Shown here in pieces: positions 1-7,152 of a DNA stretch of 12,359 nucleotides; the stretch's first letter is position 1, and each line of letters starts with the position of its first letter. The notes beneath the pieces are model-generated. The model made no database searches and was not told the origin of the DNA. It worked only from the letters and a program-made list of their open reading frames with translations. The stretch is from assembly GCA_027031565.1 (NCBI GenBank), contig JALVPX010000011.1:8772-21130 (forward strand). The letters are read 5' to 3'. The position numbers and the translations under genes were made by a program. This DNA comes from Deltaproteobacteria bacterium. GTDB lineage: Bacteria > Desulfobacterota > Dissulfuribacteria > Dissulfuribacterales > JALVPX01.

Positions 1-478
1 ATGGATGTCTGATGCCCGCTCCCAGAGACCGCTTGGCCTGCCAAATTATGTTATCCTGGCCAGGGACTATTTCAATCTGAATGCCCGCATGGATTTTCAT
101 TTCACCATGGTGGATTCGGTATGCAGCATTGATCCAAGGGAAAACTATGTAAAATTCCGTTTCAAGGGCGGTGGCACTTCAATGAAACAGCGCCACAGAA
201 GGGCATTGGCCATTGGCGAGATATTGGAACGTTCAGACTTCTTCACAGATGTAAAGGCAGATTTGGTAAATGCAGTCTTTGAATTCGCGCCAGCAGAAAT
301 AATCGAGGAGAAGTTGGTAATGGTTGGCCGGCTTCTTGGATTCACCAGGCTGATTGATGCTGCTATGATCAATGATGAAACACCCTATCTGGTGGCAGAT
401 GCATTCTATGAGGGTGACTATGAATTGAAAAAATTGGTTAAGTACTTGGCAGAAAAAAAGGAAAAGGCCAAGTCTTGA
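1..478 (+). CDS. C-terminal end of a PEP/pyruvate-binding (PEP synthase-like) protein, partial
   Basis: The frame is open to the left edge (a Trp codon at 2-4 precedes the first ATG at 5), so the true start is outside the window and the ATG at 5 is probably internal. About 158 residues remain, ending in TGA at 476-478. The segment with NYVILARDYFNLNARMDFHF, then a DPRENYVKFRFKGGG stretch, matches my memory of the C-terminal part of large PEP/pyruvate-binding-domain proteins common in Desulfobacterota, which resemble phosphoenolpyruvate synthase. No catalytic domain (ATP-grasp or phosphohistidine) is visible here, so the activity cannot be judged. The end is rich in Lys and Glu. It converges with the phosphatase gene on the other strand; the 43-base gap holds only a weak, T-tract-less hairpin. 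Confidence 0.7.
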   Translation, partial: WMSDARSQRPLGLPNYVILARDYFNLNARMDFHFTMVDSVCSIDPRENYVKFRFKGGGTSMKQRHRRALAIGEILERSDFFTDVKADLVNAVFEFAPAEIIEEKLVMVGRLLGFTRLIDAAMINDETPYLVADAFYEGDYELKKLVKYLAEKKEKAKS

Positions 479-521
479 ACCTGCTCACCCTTAACAAGGT
501 AATTAACGTTCTTCGTCATAA

Positions 522-1178
522 CTAGGCATGGTAAAAGCGTACCTCCGGAAGCACTACTGCAGTAAGCAAATTTCCATAGACTGCACCAGTATCGATGCCG
601 ATCTTGTTTTTTGCAACAAATGGCATCTCAAAGGGTGTATGGCCAAATACTACTGTTTTATCAATCTCCACTTCAGATTCTAGAAAGGCATCCCTCACTT
701 CGCAAAATTCCATGGCCGTATGTTTTTCAAATGGAAGGCCAGGCATCAGGCCTGCATGGACAAAAAAATAATCTTGCTCTACATGATAAAGGGCCAGTGT
801 TTTAAGAAAGTGAACATGTTCTTCCGGCATGAAAGAAAGATCATGGAGGTGACTTAAATCCTTTTCTCCGTAACTCTCAACAAAAGACTCTATGCCCTGC
901 TGTCTCAAATATGGGATAAGCACTTCTTCTGGAGATTTCACATATTCCAGCAAGAGATTTTCGTGATTCCCCAACAGGCATGTCACCCGTTTGTGGCGTT
1001 TCTGCAGTGCAATTATATCAGATATCACCTGTTTTGAGCTGGAGCCGCGGCCAATATAATCCCCAAGTAAAACAATTGAGTCGTTCTTTTGAATGGGCAA
1101 CCGGTTCAAAAGGTGTTCCAACTTCTTGTAGCAACCATGTATATCACCTATGGCAATTATTCTGGCACCCATGGTCAC
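522..1178 (-). CDS. PPP-family metallophosphatase (serine/threonine phosphatase or ApaH-like)
   Basis: A 218-residue cytoplasmic enzyme with the full PPP motif set: GDIHG (11-15), GDYIGRG (39-45), GNHE (70-73), HAG (141-143), GHTPF (179-183) and a late IDTG. These supply the Asp, His and Asn ligands of a two-metal centre that hydrolyses phosphate esters. Related bacterial proteins act as protein phosphatases (PrpA/PrpB) or as diadenosine tetraphosphatases (ApaH); the sequence alone does not separate these. The usual GDYxDRG reads GDYIGRG, so the second Asp is Gly. The start is GTG at 1178 because GGGAG (1187-1191) lies 8 nt upstream; the ATG at 1172 would be 14 nt away. It stands alone, convergent with the gene on its left and separated from the ABC operon by 143 bases. 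Confidence 0.85.
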   Translation of the reverse strand: MTMGARIIAIGDIHGCYKKLEHLLNRLPIQKNDSIVLLGDYIGRGSSSKQVISDIIALQKRHKRVTCLLGNHENLLLEYVKSPEEVLIPYLRQQGIESFVESYGEKDLSHLHDLSFMPEEHVHFLKTLALYHVEQDYFFVHAGLMPGLPFEKHTAMEFCEVRDAFLESEVEIDKTVVFGHTPFEMPFVAKNKIGIDTGAVYGNLLTAVVLPEVRFYHA

Positions 1179-1266
1179 TTATTCTGCTCCCATAAATCCA
1201 AATACTTTTGGCTTCAATCGCCTTGACTTTGAATAAAATGGCTGATTTTTAAAAGTGTCATATGGT

Positions 1267-1297
1267 ATCATAAATTTCAAATTATGCCATTTTTCAA
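1267..1297 (-). promoter_or_regulatory. possible sigma-70-like promoter for the phosphatase gene
   Basis: In the gap between the ATPase and phosphatase genes, the - strand reads TTGAAA (1292-1297), then 19 bases, then TATGAT (1267-1272). The boxes are good but the spacer is longer than the usual 17. The gap is AT-rich. I saw no convincing intrinsic terminator for the ABC operon here, so read-through into the phosphatase gene is also possible. Confidence 0.25.
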
Positions 1298-1321
1298 ACC
1301 TAAATGAAGCAGAGACTGTCT

Positions 1322-2011
1322 TTAGCATGCGGGAAATAATGGACTTTGATGGTCAGCGCATATCCTGCCCTTCTCCATGAACACCACCCTCGTGGCCATC
1401 TGCTTCATCTCTTCCTTGTCATGGGTCACATAGACCATGGTAAAACCAAAGCGCTTCTGAAGCGCCACGATCTCTTTGCCAATCCTGGCCCTAAGCTCCC
1501 AGTCCAGGCTTGAAAGAGGCTCATCCATCAAGACGATTCCAGGCCGTAGTACCAGGGCCCTTGCAAGGGCCACTCTCTGTTTCTGCCCGCCTGATAGTTG
1601 ACCGGGCCTCCTTTTCTCCAGGCCTTTGAGACCTACCATGTCTACCATCTCTTCTATGCGCCTTCGTCTTTCAGATGCAGGCACTCCATGGGCCTTCAGG
1701 CCGAACTCCAGGTTTCCCCAAACGGTAAAATGCGGCCAAAGTGCCAAATCCTGGAACACGAAGCCTATGGACCGTTTTTCAGGCGGAACCAGCACCTTGT
1801 TACCGTCGCTGACCAGCACGCCTTGAAGATAGATCCTGCCCCTGTCTGGATTTACAAGGCCGGCGACAAGACGAAGAAGCGTTGTCTTGCCGCAGCCTGA
1901 AGGTCCCAGCAAGACGAGACGTTCGCCCTTTGCTATCTCCAGGTTCACCCCTGTTAATACCGAGGTATTGCCATATGATTTCGATACAGATTCGATCCGC
2001 ACCATGTCCAC
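1322..2011 (-). CDS. ABC importer ATPase (Fbp/Pot-type)
   Basis: A 229-residue ATP-hydrolysing subunit that would power the permease encoded just upstream. Visible motifs: Walker A GPSGCGKTT (36-44), Q-loop Gln87, signature LSGGQ (139-143), Walker B ending in DE (163-164), D-loop SSLD (167-170) and switch His197 in VTHD. It resembles ATPases of iron(III), thiamine, spermidine or phosphonate importers. Those usually have about 100 more residues with a C-terminal TOBE domain; here the protein ends soon after the H-loop, so the regulatory or substrate-sensing domain is absent, and the DNA after the stop shows no remnant of it. The start is GTG at 2011 (ATG at 2005 is an alternative), 3 bases after the permease stop, with a purine-rich GGGAAGGGGG stretch just upstream. 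It is the last gene of the operon. Confidence 0.9.
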   Translation of the reverse strand: MDMVRIESVSKSYGNTSVLTGVNLEIAKGERLVLLGPSGCGKTTLLRLVAGLVNPDRGRIYLQGVLVSDGNKVLVPPEKRSIGFVFQDLALWPHFTVWGNLEFGLKAHGVPASERRRRIEEMVDMVGLKGLEKRRPGQLSGGQKQRVALARALVLRPGIVLMDEPLSSLDWELRARIGKEIVALQKRFGFTMVYVTHDKEEMKQMATRVVFMEKGRICADHQSPLFPAC

Positions 2012-2014
2012 GAC

Positions 2015-3658
2015 CTAGACCCCCTTCCCGCCTTTTCCCCACAGGGCCGTCAAGATGGAGGCTGGCAGAACCGCGGCACACACCATAATAACACACAGGG
2101 CAGCTATCAGATCTGGGGCACCATTAGCCATCAGCGTGAAGATGCGCACGGGCAAGGTCTCGCAACCAGGCGGATAGAGCAGCATGGTTATGTCTGTGTC
2201 CCTCAGGCAGAAGAGGAAGGCAACCAGCCACGCAGCAACCAGCCCATTCCCTGCAAGGGGCACCAGGATCAAGGCAATCCGCCTCGGCCAGCCTGCCCCG
2301 CAGATCTGGGCAGCCTCTTCGAGGGAGGAGGGGATCTGCATGAACTGGGCGAGCATGATGCGGCCTGGCAAAGCACTGTATTTGGCAATATAACCGATCA
2401 GAATTATCGAAAACGTGCCATATATGAATGGCACACCTGGCCGGTTCCAAAGGCTTATAAGCCCTATTCCAAGCACAGTGCCTGGAATCGCAAAGAGAAA
2501 CAGGCACATTTTATCAGCCACGTTCCACCACTTTATGGCCCGTTTATGGACCAGATAACCCATAAAAAAACCCAGAAAGGTGAGCAGGCAGGCCCCTGAA
2601 AAGGCGTACACAAGGCTTCTTGTCAAGGAGTCACCTGCCCTTAGCAGGGCATCGAGGTAAACATTCAATCCCCTGGGAAGGGCAAGGAGCCCCAGCAGGG
2701 GCAGGATAACCAGCATGAAGGCGGCTGCTGCAGCCAGGAAGAAGGCCACAGGCCTGAATCTTCCAAGGGCAATGGTACAGCCCCTCCCACGGGCAGAAAA
2801 CGGGGCAATGGTGTAGGTCTTTTTGTGGAGAAAGGCGGACTCAAGGAGCAGAATCAGCACGGTTATCACTGCCAGGGGAATGCTAAGCGCCATGGCCGAC
2901 CTGAAGTCATAGGAGGCTGAAAAGCGGGTGAAGCTTTCAACAGAGAAGACCTCAAAGCGCAGGAAAGAGGCGACGCTGAATTCCCCCAGGGCAAGGATGA
3001 ATACCAGCAGAGCGGAAAACAAGATCCCTGGCATTATAAGGGGCATGGTTATATCCCTTAGCACCCTTGGCCATGGTGACGTCATCCTGGCTGCCTCCTC
3101 AAGCCCGGGATCAATGGTGTTCAGGAATGCCATGGTCAAGAGCATGGGAATAGACATGTGGATTGTGCCTAGCACCAGAAGCGTTCCGCCAAAGCCAAAC
3201 AAAAGGCCATGCATTGCATTTAGCACCTGGGGAGAGAGGAAATTCAACATGGAATTTCCGGTGCCAAACAGGTCTGACCAGGCAACCGCCAGGATATATG
3301 GCGGTATTAGCAGGGGCACCACGAATATGAGTGCCAAGGGCCTCTTCAAGGGAAGGTCGCTCTTCCCGAACAATATTCCCAAGGGGACCCCGGAAATCGT
3401 GGCAAAAACAGAAACGGATGCAGCAAGGCCCAGGCTGTTAAAAAGCAGTATCCACTGTCTCTTTGAACCCAAAAGCCCTTCAAAGGCCGCAAGGGTAAGT
3501 CTTCCATCCACATATACACTGTGAAAGAGCATGGAGAACAGTGGGAGCATCCCTGTAGCAGCTATCACCAGAACAATTCCCCAAAGAAACAGGGCGGCAC
3601 CCGAAGATTGCCAGTTAGACGCCCCGGCCTGACCCTTTTTCAGATAACCCTGCTGCAC
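2015..3658 (-). CDS. ABC importer permease, fused double membrane domain
   Basis: A 547-residue inner-membrane protein with about 12 hydrophobic segments, built as two tandem binding-protein-dependent permease domains in one chain, as in FbpB and ThiP. Each half carries an EAA loop that docks on the ATPase: EEAARMTSPWPRVLRD near residue 188 and EEAAQICGAGWPRRIA near residue 446. One fused permease with one ATPase gene implies a pseudo-symmetric channel with two copies of the ATPase. The start is GTG at 3658, 14 bases after the TAG of the binding protein gene. The ribosome site is weak (GGTAA about 10 nt upstream), so translation may be coupled to the gene before it. Cargo is set by the binding protein and is not evident here. 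Confidence 0.9.
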   Translation of the reverse strand: MQQGYLKKGQAGASNWQSSGAALFLWGIVLVIAATGMLPLFSMLFHSVYVDGRLTLAAFEGLLGSKRQWILLFNSLGLAASVSVFATISGVPLGILFGKSDLPLKRPLALIFVVPLLIPPYILAVAWSDLFGTGNSMLNFLSPQVLNAMHGLLFGFGGTLLVLGTIHMSIPMLLTMAFLNTIDPGLEEAARMTSPWPRVLRDITMPLIMPGILFSALLVFILALGEFSVASFLRFEVFSVESFTRFSASYDFRSAMALSIPLAVITVLILLLESAFLHKKTYTIAPFSARGRGCTIALGRFRPVAFFLAAAAAFMLVILPLLGLLALPRGLNVYLDALLRAGDSLTRSLVYAFSGACLLTFLGFFMGYLVHKRAIKWWNVADKMCLFLFAIPGTVLGIGLISLWNRPGVPFIYGTFSIILIGYIAKYSALPGRIMLAQFMQIPSSLEEAAQICGAGWPRRIALILVPLAGNGLVAAWLVAFLFCLRDTDITMLLYPPGCETLPVRIFTLMANGAPDLIAALCVIMVCAAVLPASILTALWGKGGKGV

Positions 3659-3672
3659 AAAGAAGAAATTAC

Positions 3673-4701
3673 CTACTCAAGCCCTGCCCATTTCTTCAAG
3701 AAGGGCTGAATCTCCATCATTTTTCGTGCCACGCGGCCATAATCAACTGCCATGACCTGGATTTTGTCAATCGGCTTCAATTCAGGCGGCATCTCGACAC
3801 CGGAATGAAGGGGAATCTGGGCACAATCTGCAAAGGCCAGCTTTCTTTCCGTCTCCTTTGAAAGGAGATAGTCGATCAATTTTCCAGCCTCGTCTGGGTG
3901 AGGCGCACCTTTTATGAACACCACGGCATTCGGAACGACAAAACAGCCAAGTCCCCCTGGCTGCTGGTCTGGATAGACCATCTCCACAGGCCTGCCCTGC
4001 CTGATCCTGTTTATTGCGTCATCACTGTCCACAAGGCTGAAGGCGTATTGACCGGACGCGACGAAATCTGCGCTTTCGCCGTTGCTGGTGGATACCACCA
4101 CCCCGTTTCTCTTTAACGCCGCCATGAACTCCCGTGCCTTTTGATCGCCCAGGACCGTGAAAAGGGCGGCAATGTGGGCAGTAGTCGTGCCGAACAACGG
4201 GTTGGCGATAACCGCCCTGCCCTTCCATGCAGGATCAGCGAGATCATGAATTGAACTGGGGGTGTCCTTTACGGCCTTGTTTACTATGAAAACCCTGACC
4301 CTTGCGGAAAAACCGGTCCAGTAGCCGTCTCGATCCTTGAACACGGCAGGGATGCCCTGCCCGTTTGGTGAACGGTACGGGGCAGACACCCCCTTGTGCT
4401 TCAGGATCTCGGCCCTGATAGGTTCATTGGCCCAATATACGTCTGCCTGGGGGTTGCCCTTTTCTGCAATCAGCCTGTTCATTACACCGGTGCTCTTGGC
4501 CTCCTCGGTGTCATATACCGCTTTTACCTTTATGCCTGTTTCCCTCTCGAAATCCCTCAGCACCGGCTCGGAAAAGACCTGGTCCTCAGACACGTAGACA
4601 ACGACCACCCTTTCCTTTTCATCCCTCGGGGATGAAGTGCAGGATGCAATGGCTGCAACTAGCAGCAAGACACAGAATGTTCGGGTAAAAATCGCAAACA
4701 C
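3673..4701 (-). CDS. ABC importer substrate-binding lipoprotein (Fbp-like fold, cargo unknown)
   Basis: A 342-residue type II periplasmic binding protein with a lipoprotein signal: hydrophobic segment 8-19, then IASC with the lipid-modified Cys21. The VVVYVSEDQVFSEPVLRDFE start and the ADVYWANEP segment are typical of the iron(III)/FutA-like group. In ferric binding proteins a Tyr-Tyr pair near the hinge holds the metal. At the equivalent place this protein reads SLVDSDDAIN (222-231), with acids instead, so I do not call it an iron carrier. Similar DSDDA/DTDDA proteins are often labelled only as extracellular solute-binding proteins. The start is GTG at 4701, two bases after the stop of the upstream gene, with GGTGA about 9 nt before it. 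It delivers cargo to the fused permease encoded next. Confidence 0.85.
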   Translation of the reverse strand: MFAIFTRTFCVLLLVAAIASCTSSPRDEKERVVVVYVSEDQVFSEPVLRDFERETGIKVKAVYDTEEAKSTGVMNRLIAEKGNPQADVYWANEPIRAEILKHKGVSAPYRSPNGQGIPAVFKDRDGYWTGFSARVRVFIVNKAVKDTPSSIHDLADPAWKGRAVIANPLFGTTTAHIAALFTVLGDQKAREFMAALKRNGVVVSTSNGESADFVASGQYAFSLVDSDDAINRIRQGRPVEMVYPDQQPGGLGCFVVPNAVVFIKGAPHPDEAGKLIDYLLSKETERKLAFADCAQIPLHSGVEMPPELKPIDKIQVMAVDYGRVARKMMEIQPFLKKWAGLE

Positions 4702-4703
4702 CT

Positions 4704-5396
4704 CTATCTCACCTTCCTAACCTTGTAATTGTCAAAGGAGGAAACAGCGTCAGCCTTGGTCCAGAGGCCCACTCCCCCGGCCTTTTCAAAATGGCTGTCT
4801 CTGCCTGCAAGCAATTTGCTGCCATTCAAGAAGCACTCATATTCATTGCTCTTCTGGACTATCTTCATCACATGCCACACACCCGGCTTAAGGGCGATCC
4901 TTGCACTTTGAATCATGCGCCTTATCCCGTCCCGCACATAATAAATGCGGAAATTGTCTTCCAGCGGATTAAAGCGGGCCACATAATAGTTGTTCCTGTC
5001 CTGGACACGCCACATTATGCCGCCGCCTTGATCAATACTGCCCCTTACCGCCTTAAAAGCGACCTCTATCTCCCCGTTGAGGAAAGAAACTTCATTTGTC
5101 CAGCACAGATTGAAAGTTCCCCCTGAACGGTGATTGGTTTTTACCAGGGCCAGGACCTTGCTCCCTGATGGAGCAGTCTTGTCTTCCTGTACCTGCCAGG
5201 TCGCCAGGGGATTCTGCCTGCCGGTTGCCTCTACCTTCCATCCAGCCGGGAGCTTGCCAGGTGCAACATCTTCAAAATCCCAGAAGTGGATGCTTCCCTT
5301 GCCTGCATCGTCCCCGGCTTTTGCAAAGGAAAGGCCCGCAAGCAGCAACCACACCCCAACCAGCAAAACAACACTCTTGATACAAGACCTCATCAT
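4704..5396 (-). CDS. secreted concanavalin-like lectin/glucanase-fold protein
   Basis: A 230-residue exported protein: basic MMRSCIK start, hydrophobic core of about 15 residues, cleavage probably after SFA (about 23-25). The mature part begins IHFWDFEDVAPGKLPAGWKV and has the beta-rich pattern of the LamG/DUF1080 jelly-roll group (NYYVARFNPLEDNFRIYYV, then GVWHVMKI, then a FDNYKV end). Such domains bind or hydrolyse sugars, but no catalytic pair can be named here. AAGGAG lies just upstream; the second ATG at 5393, with 7-nt spacing, may be the actual start. It is the first gene of the operon and ends two bases before the binding protein GTG. The tight link suggests it helps the importer in the periplasm, for example by presenting a ligand; that role is inference. 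Confidence 0.7.
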   Translation of the reverse strand: MMRSCIKSVVLLVGVWLLLAGLSFAKAGDDAGKGSIHFWDFEDVAPGKLPAGWKVEATGRQNPLATWQVQEDKTAPSGSKVLALVKTNHRSGGTFNLCWTNEVSFLNGEIEVAFKAVRGSIDQGGGIMWRVQDRNNYYVARFNPLEDNFRIYYVRDGIRRMIQSARIALKPGVWHVMKIVQKSNEYECFLNGSKLLAGRDSHFEKAGGVGLWTKADAVSSFDNYKVRKVR

Positions 5397-5444
5397 CCTT
5401 CTCCTTTTTCTTCTAAATATTGGCCTGCAAACAGTGCAGACCGT

Positions 5445-5586
5445 GGGCTACCTCTAAAAATTGTCTTTTTGCCCAATGGCTGCGTTGCACTCAAAAAATA
5501 ATCCTCGAAATATCGACAATATGTCTGCGGTTATTTTTTCGCACGCCTTGCCCTTTAACAAAAATCCTAATTTTTAGAGGTAGCCC
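5445..5586. mobile_element. MITE-like palindromic element with 18-bp terminal inverted repeats
   Basis: The ends are a perfect 18-bp inverted repeat: GGGCTACCTCTAAAAATT at 5445-5462 and its exact complement at 5569-5586. Between them the element is loosely self-complementary, with a perfect 9-bp pair AAAAAATAA (5493-5501) and TTATTTTTT (5531-5539) around a GACAATATGTC core. It is 142 bp and has no coding capacity. A GT dinucleotide on both flanks (5443-5444, 5587-5588) could be a 2-bp target duplication but may be chance. It ends 48 bp upstream of the ABC operon start codon, so it lies in the expected promoter region. No transposase is present in the window. Confidence 0.6.
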
Positions 5587-5637
5587 GTGATTTGAACTTC
5601 AAGAATTAGACCAGCTATCTTCGTGGAAGGCAACACC

Positions 5638-5702
5638 ATGTCTGCAGTTGTTTTTCCGCGCGCTTTACCCTTGAACAAAAATCTTAATTGTTAGAGGTAG
5701 CC
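5638..5702. repeat. diverged half copy of the MITE-like element
   Basis: These 65 bases match the right half of the neighbouring element (5521-5585) base for base in register, with no gaps and about a dozen substitutions. It ends in the same TTAGAGGTAGCC terminus. The left half is not recognisable in 5587-5637, so this looks like an older, decayed or truncated insertion of the same family placed in direct orientation. Confidence 0.6.
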
Positions 5703-5714
5703 TTTTGTCTTTTT

Positions 5715-5908
5715 CGCCGGAATGGTTGTTCCTGCCTGGAGCGACTCTGAGCAATTTCTTGCAGATTCTAGGCGAAGCGGAGCGGCTGGAAGTTGTACTG
5801 TCTGAGCCTGCCGGAAGGCAGGCGAGTTGTGCAACTTCCAGCGGAGCAAGCCTTAGAAGATGCAGAAATGCGAGGCGGAGACGAAAGGCAGGAACAACCA
5901 TTCCGGCG
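5715..5908. repeat. 194-bp long palindrome with perfect 23-bp ends
   Basis: The outer arms, 5715-5737 and 5886-5908, are exact reverse complements over 23 bp. The inside keeps folding: a less perfect pairing of 5738-5773 with 5850-5885, then GCTGGAAGTTG (5785-5795) with CAACTTCCAGC (5832-5842), then GCCTGCC (5806-5812) and GGCAGGC (5817-5823) around a GGAA loop. The whole unit could form one long cruciform or RNA hairpin. It differs in sequence from the AT-rich element beside it, so it is a second repeat family. It could be a MITE or a very large intergenic hairpin. RNA from the amidohydrolase operon reading leftward would pass through it, so it may also act in termination or 3'-end stability. 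Confidence 0.65.
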
Positions 5909-6040
5909 CACCCCCATCCCAAACCCCTCAATCGCCGTGCTGCCTATTTAGAGTCAGCCACCCGAAACACCAAAGCGCCTCCCCCTGCACCTTCGCCGTG
6001 CCCAAAAAACCCCACCCATCCAAGGCTCACGAATCACCGC
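5909..6040. other. gene-free C-rich spacer after the amidohydrolase gene
   Basis: The rest of the 5397-6040 gap. On the + strand it is strongly C-rich (G-rich on the transcribed side), with the short repeat TCGCCGTGC occurring twice. I see no gene and no convincing intrinsic terminator. Long + strand reading frames across this area are incidental to the repeats and to the gene on the other strand. Confidence 0.5.
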
Positions 6041-7099
6041 TCATACATTCCAATAGTTGCGCTGCACCTCCAACACCCTGTCGATAACTGCCGGCCCCTT
6101 CTGGACACCCTGCAAAAAGGCCAGCGTCTCACCATCCAAAATCCCCTTGCCAAGACACTCGTAAAGCACTGCAGACACGCCGTCTGCCAGTCCCTTGAGA
6201 CTGTAACCCCCTTCCAGGCAGAACAATATGCGCCCTCCGCAAACCTCTTTTGCAAGATCGATGAGCACCCGTGCCTGGTATGCAAAGCCGCGCTCCGTGA
6301 CCTTCATACCGCCTAACGGATCACCCACATATGTATCAAACCCAGCCGAAACAAGAATGAAATCAGGATCAAATGCAGCACCTACCGGAGCAATTACCCT
6401 GTTGAATACTGCAGCATAATCGCTGTCTTCCATCCCGGCACCAAGGGGAATGTTGAGGGTAAACCCTTCACCCGGTCCCTCGCCCACCTCATCGACCGAG
6501 CCAGTACCTGGATAGTAGGGAAATTGATGGGTGGAGATATAGAGAACCTTTGGATCAGAATAAAAACTGTGCTGGGTGCCATTTCCGTGGTGCAGGTCCC
6601 AATCCATTACAAGAACCTTTTCCACGCCGTGTTCCCTCACGAGGTAATGCGCCCCCAAAGCCACGTTGTTGAACAAACAAAAGCCCATGGCGTGGTCACG
6701 TTCTGCATGATGGCCAGGCGGACGCACCAGTGCAAAGCCGTTTTCTATCTTTCCGCCCATCACCGCATCAATGGCATTGAACAGGCCTCCCACCGCCAAG
6801 ATGGCTGCCAGATAAGAATTTGGACTTGTTGAAGTATCTGGGTCCAAATAGGAGACCTGTTTTCCAGAGGTGGCTTCAATGCGTTCTATGTAGCTAATGG
6901 TGTGATTCCAGGCGAGTTCTTCCTTTGCAGCCTCCCGGGGTTCTATCAGGTGCAGCTCCTCCGCCAGCTCTGTGGCATCTATCCTGTCATAGATTGCCCT
7001 AAGCCTCAACGGAGACTCCACGTGGCTTGGCCCTGGATCATGTTCCAGGTAACGTTCATCCCTTACCACGCCGGTGCCATAATCCATTTCCTTGCCCAT
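6041..7099 (-). CDS. histone-deacetylase-family amidohydrolase (AcuC / acetylpolyamine type)
   Basis: A 352-residue zinc hydrolase of the arginase/deacetylase fold. Class II HDAC motifs are intact: RPPGHH with His130 and His131, DWDLHHGNGTQ with zinc ligands Asp168 and His170, SAGFD with ligand Asp255, and the GGY tyrosine (Tyr299). It should remove acyl groups from amines: acetylated lysine on proteins, or acetylpolyamines. It is cytoplasmic, with no signal peptide. Start ATG at 7099 is well supported by AAGGAGG ending 5 nt upstream. It lies 53 bases after the nuclease gene in the same direction and is probably last in its operon. No acetyltransferase or acetyl-CoA synthetase is nearby to fix the substrate. 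Confidence 0.9.
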   Translation of the reverse strand: MGKEMDYGTGVVRDERYLEHDPGPSHVESPLRLRAIYDRIDATELAEELHLIEPREAAKEELAWNHTISYIERIEATSGKQVSYLDPDTSTSPNSYLAAILAVGGLFNAIDAVMGGKIENGFALVRPPGHHAERDHAMGFCLFNNVALGAHYLVREHGVEKVLVMDWDLHHGNGTQHSFYSDPKVLYISTHQFPYYPGTGSVDEVGEGPGEGFTLNIPLGAGMEDSDYAAVFNRVIAPVGAAFDPDFILVSAGFDTYVGDPLGGMKVTERGFAYQARVLIDLAKEVCGGRILFCLEGGYSLKGLADGVSAVLYECLGKGILDGETLAFLQGVQKGPAVIDRVLEVQRNYWNV

Positions 7100-7152
7100 A
7101 ATGACCTCCTTTTAATGACCGCTGCCTGGAACGAGGGGAAAGTGCGGTTTCA

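Noticed and set aside
479..521. Bidirectional terminator between the convergent genes
   Set aside because: Only a 5-bp imperfect hairpin (around ACCCTTAACAAGGT) without T-tracts was found.
2928..3524. 198-residue + strand reading frame
   Set aside because: It is antisense to the permease, which has clear membrane segments and both EAA loops.
5445..5908. CRISPR array
   Set aside because: The repeats are two or three palindromic units of different kinds, without regular spacers or cas genes.
5705..6316. 203-residue + strand reading frame
   Set aside because: It runs through the long palindrome and then antisense to the amidohydrolase gene; composition is Pro/Ala-rich with no domain.
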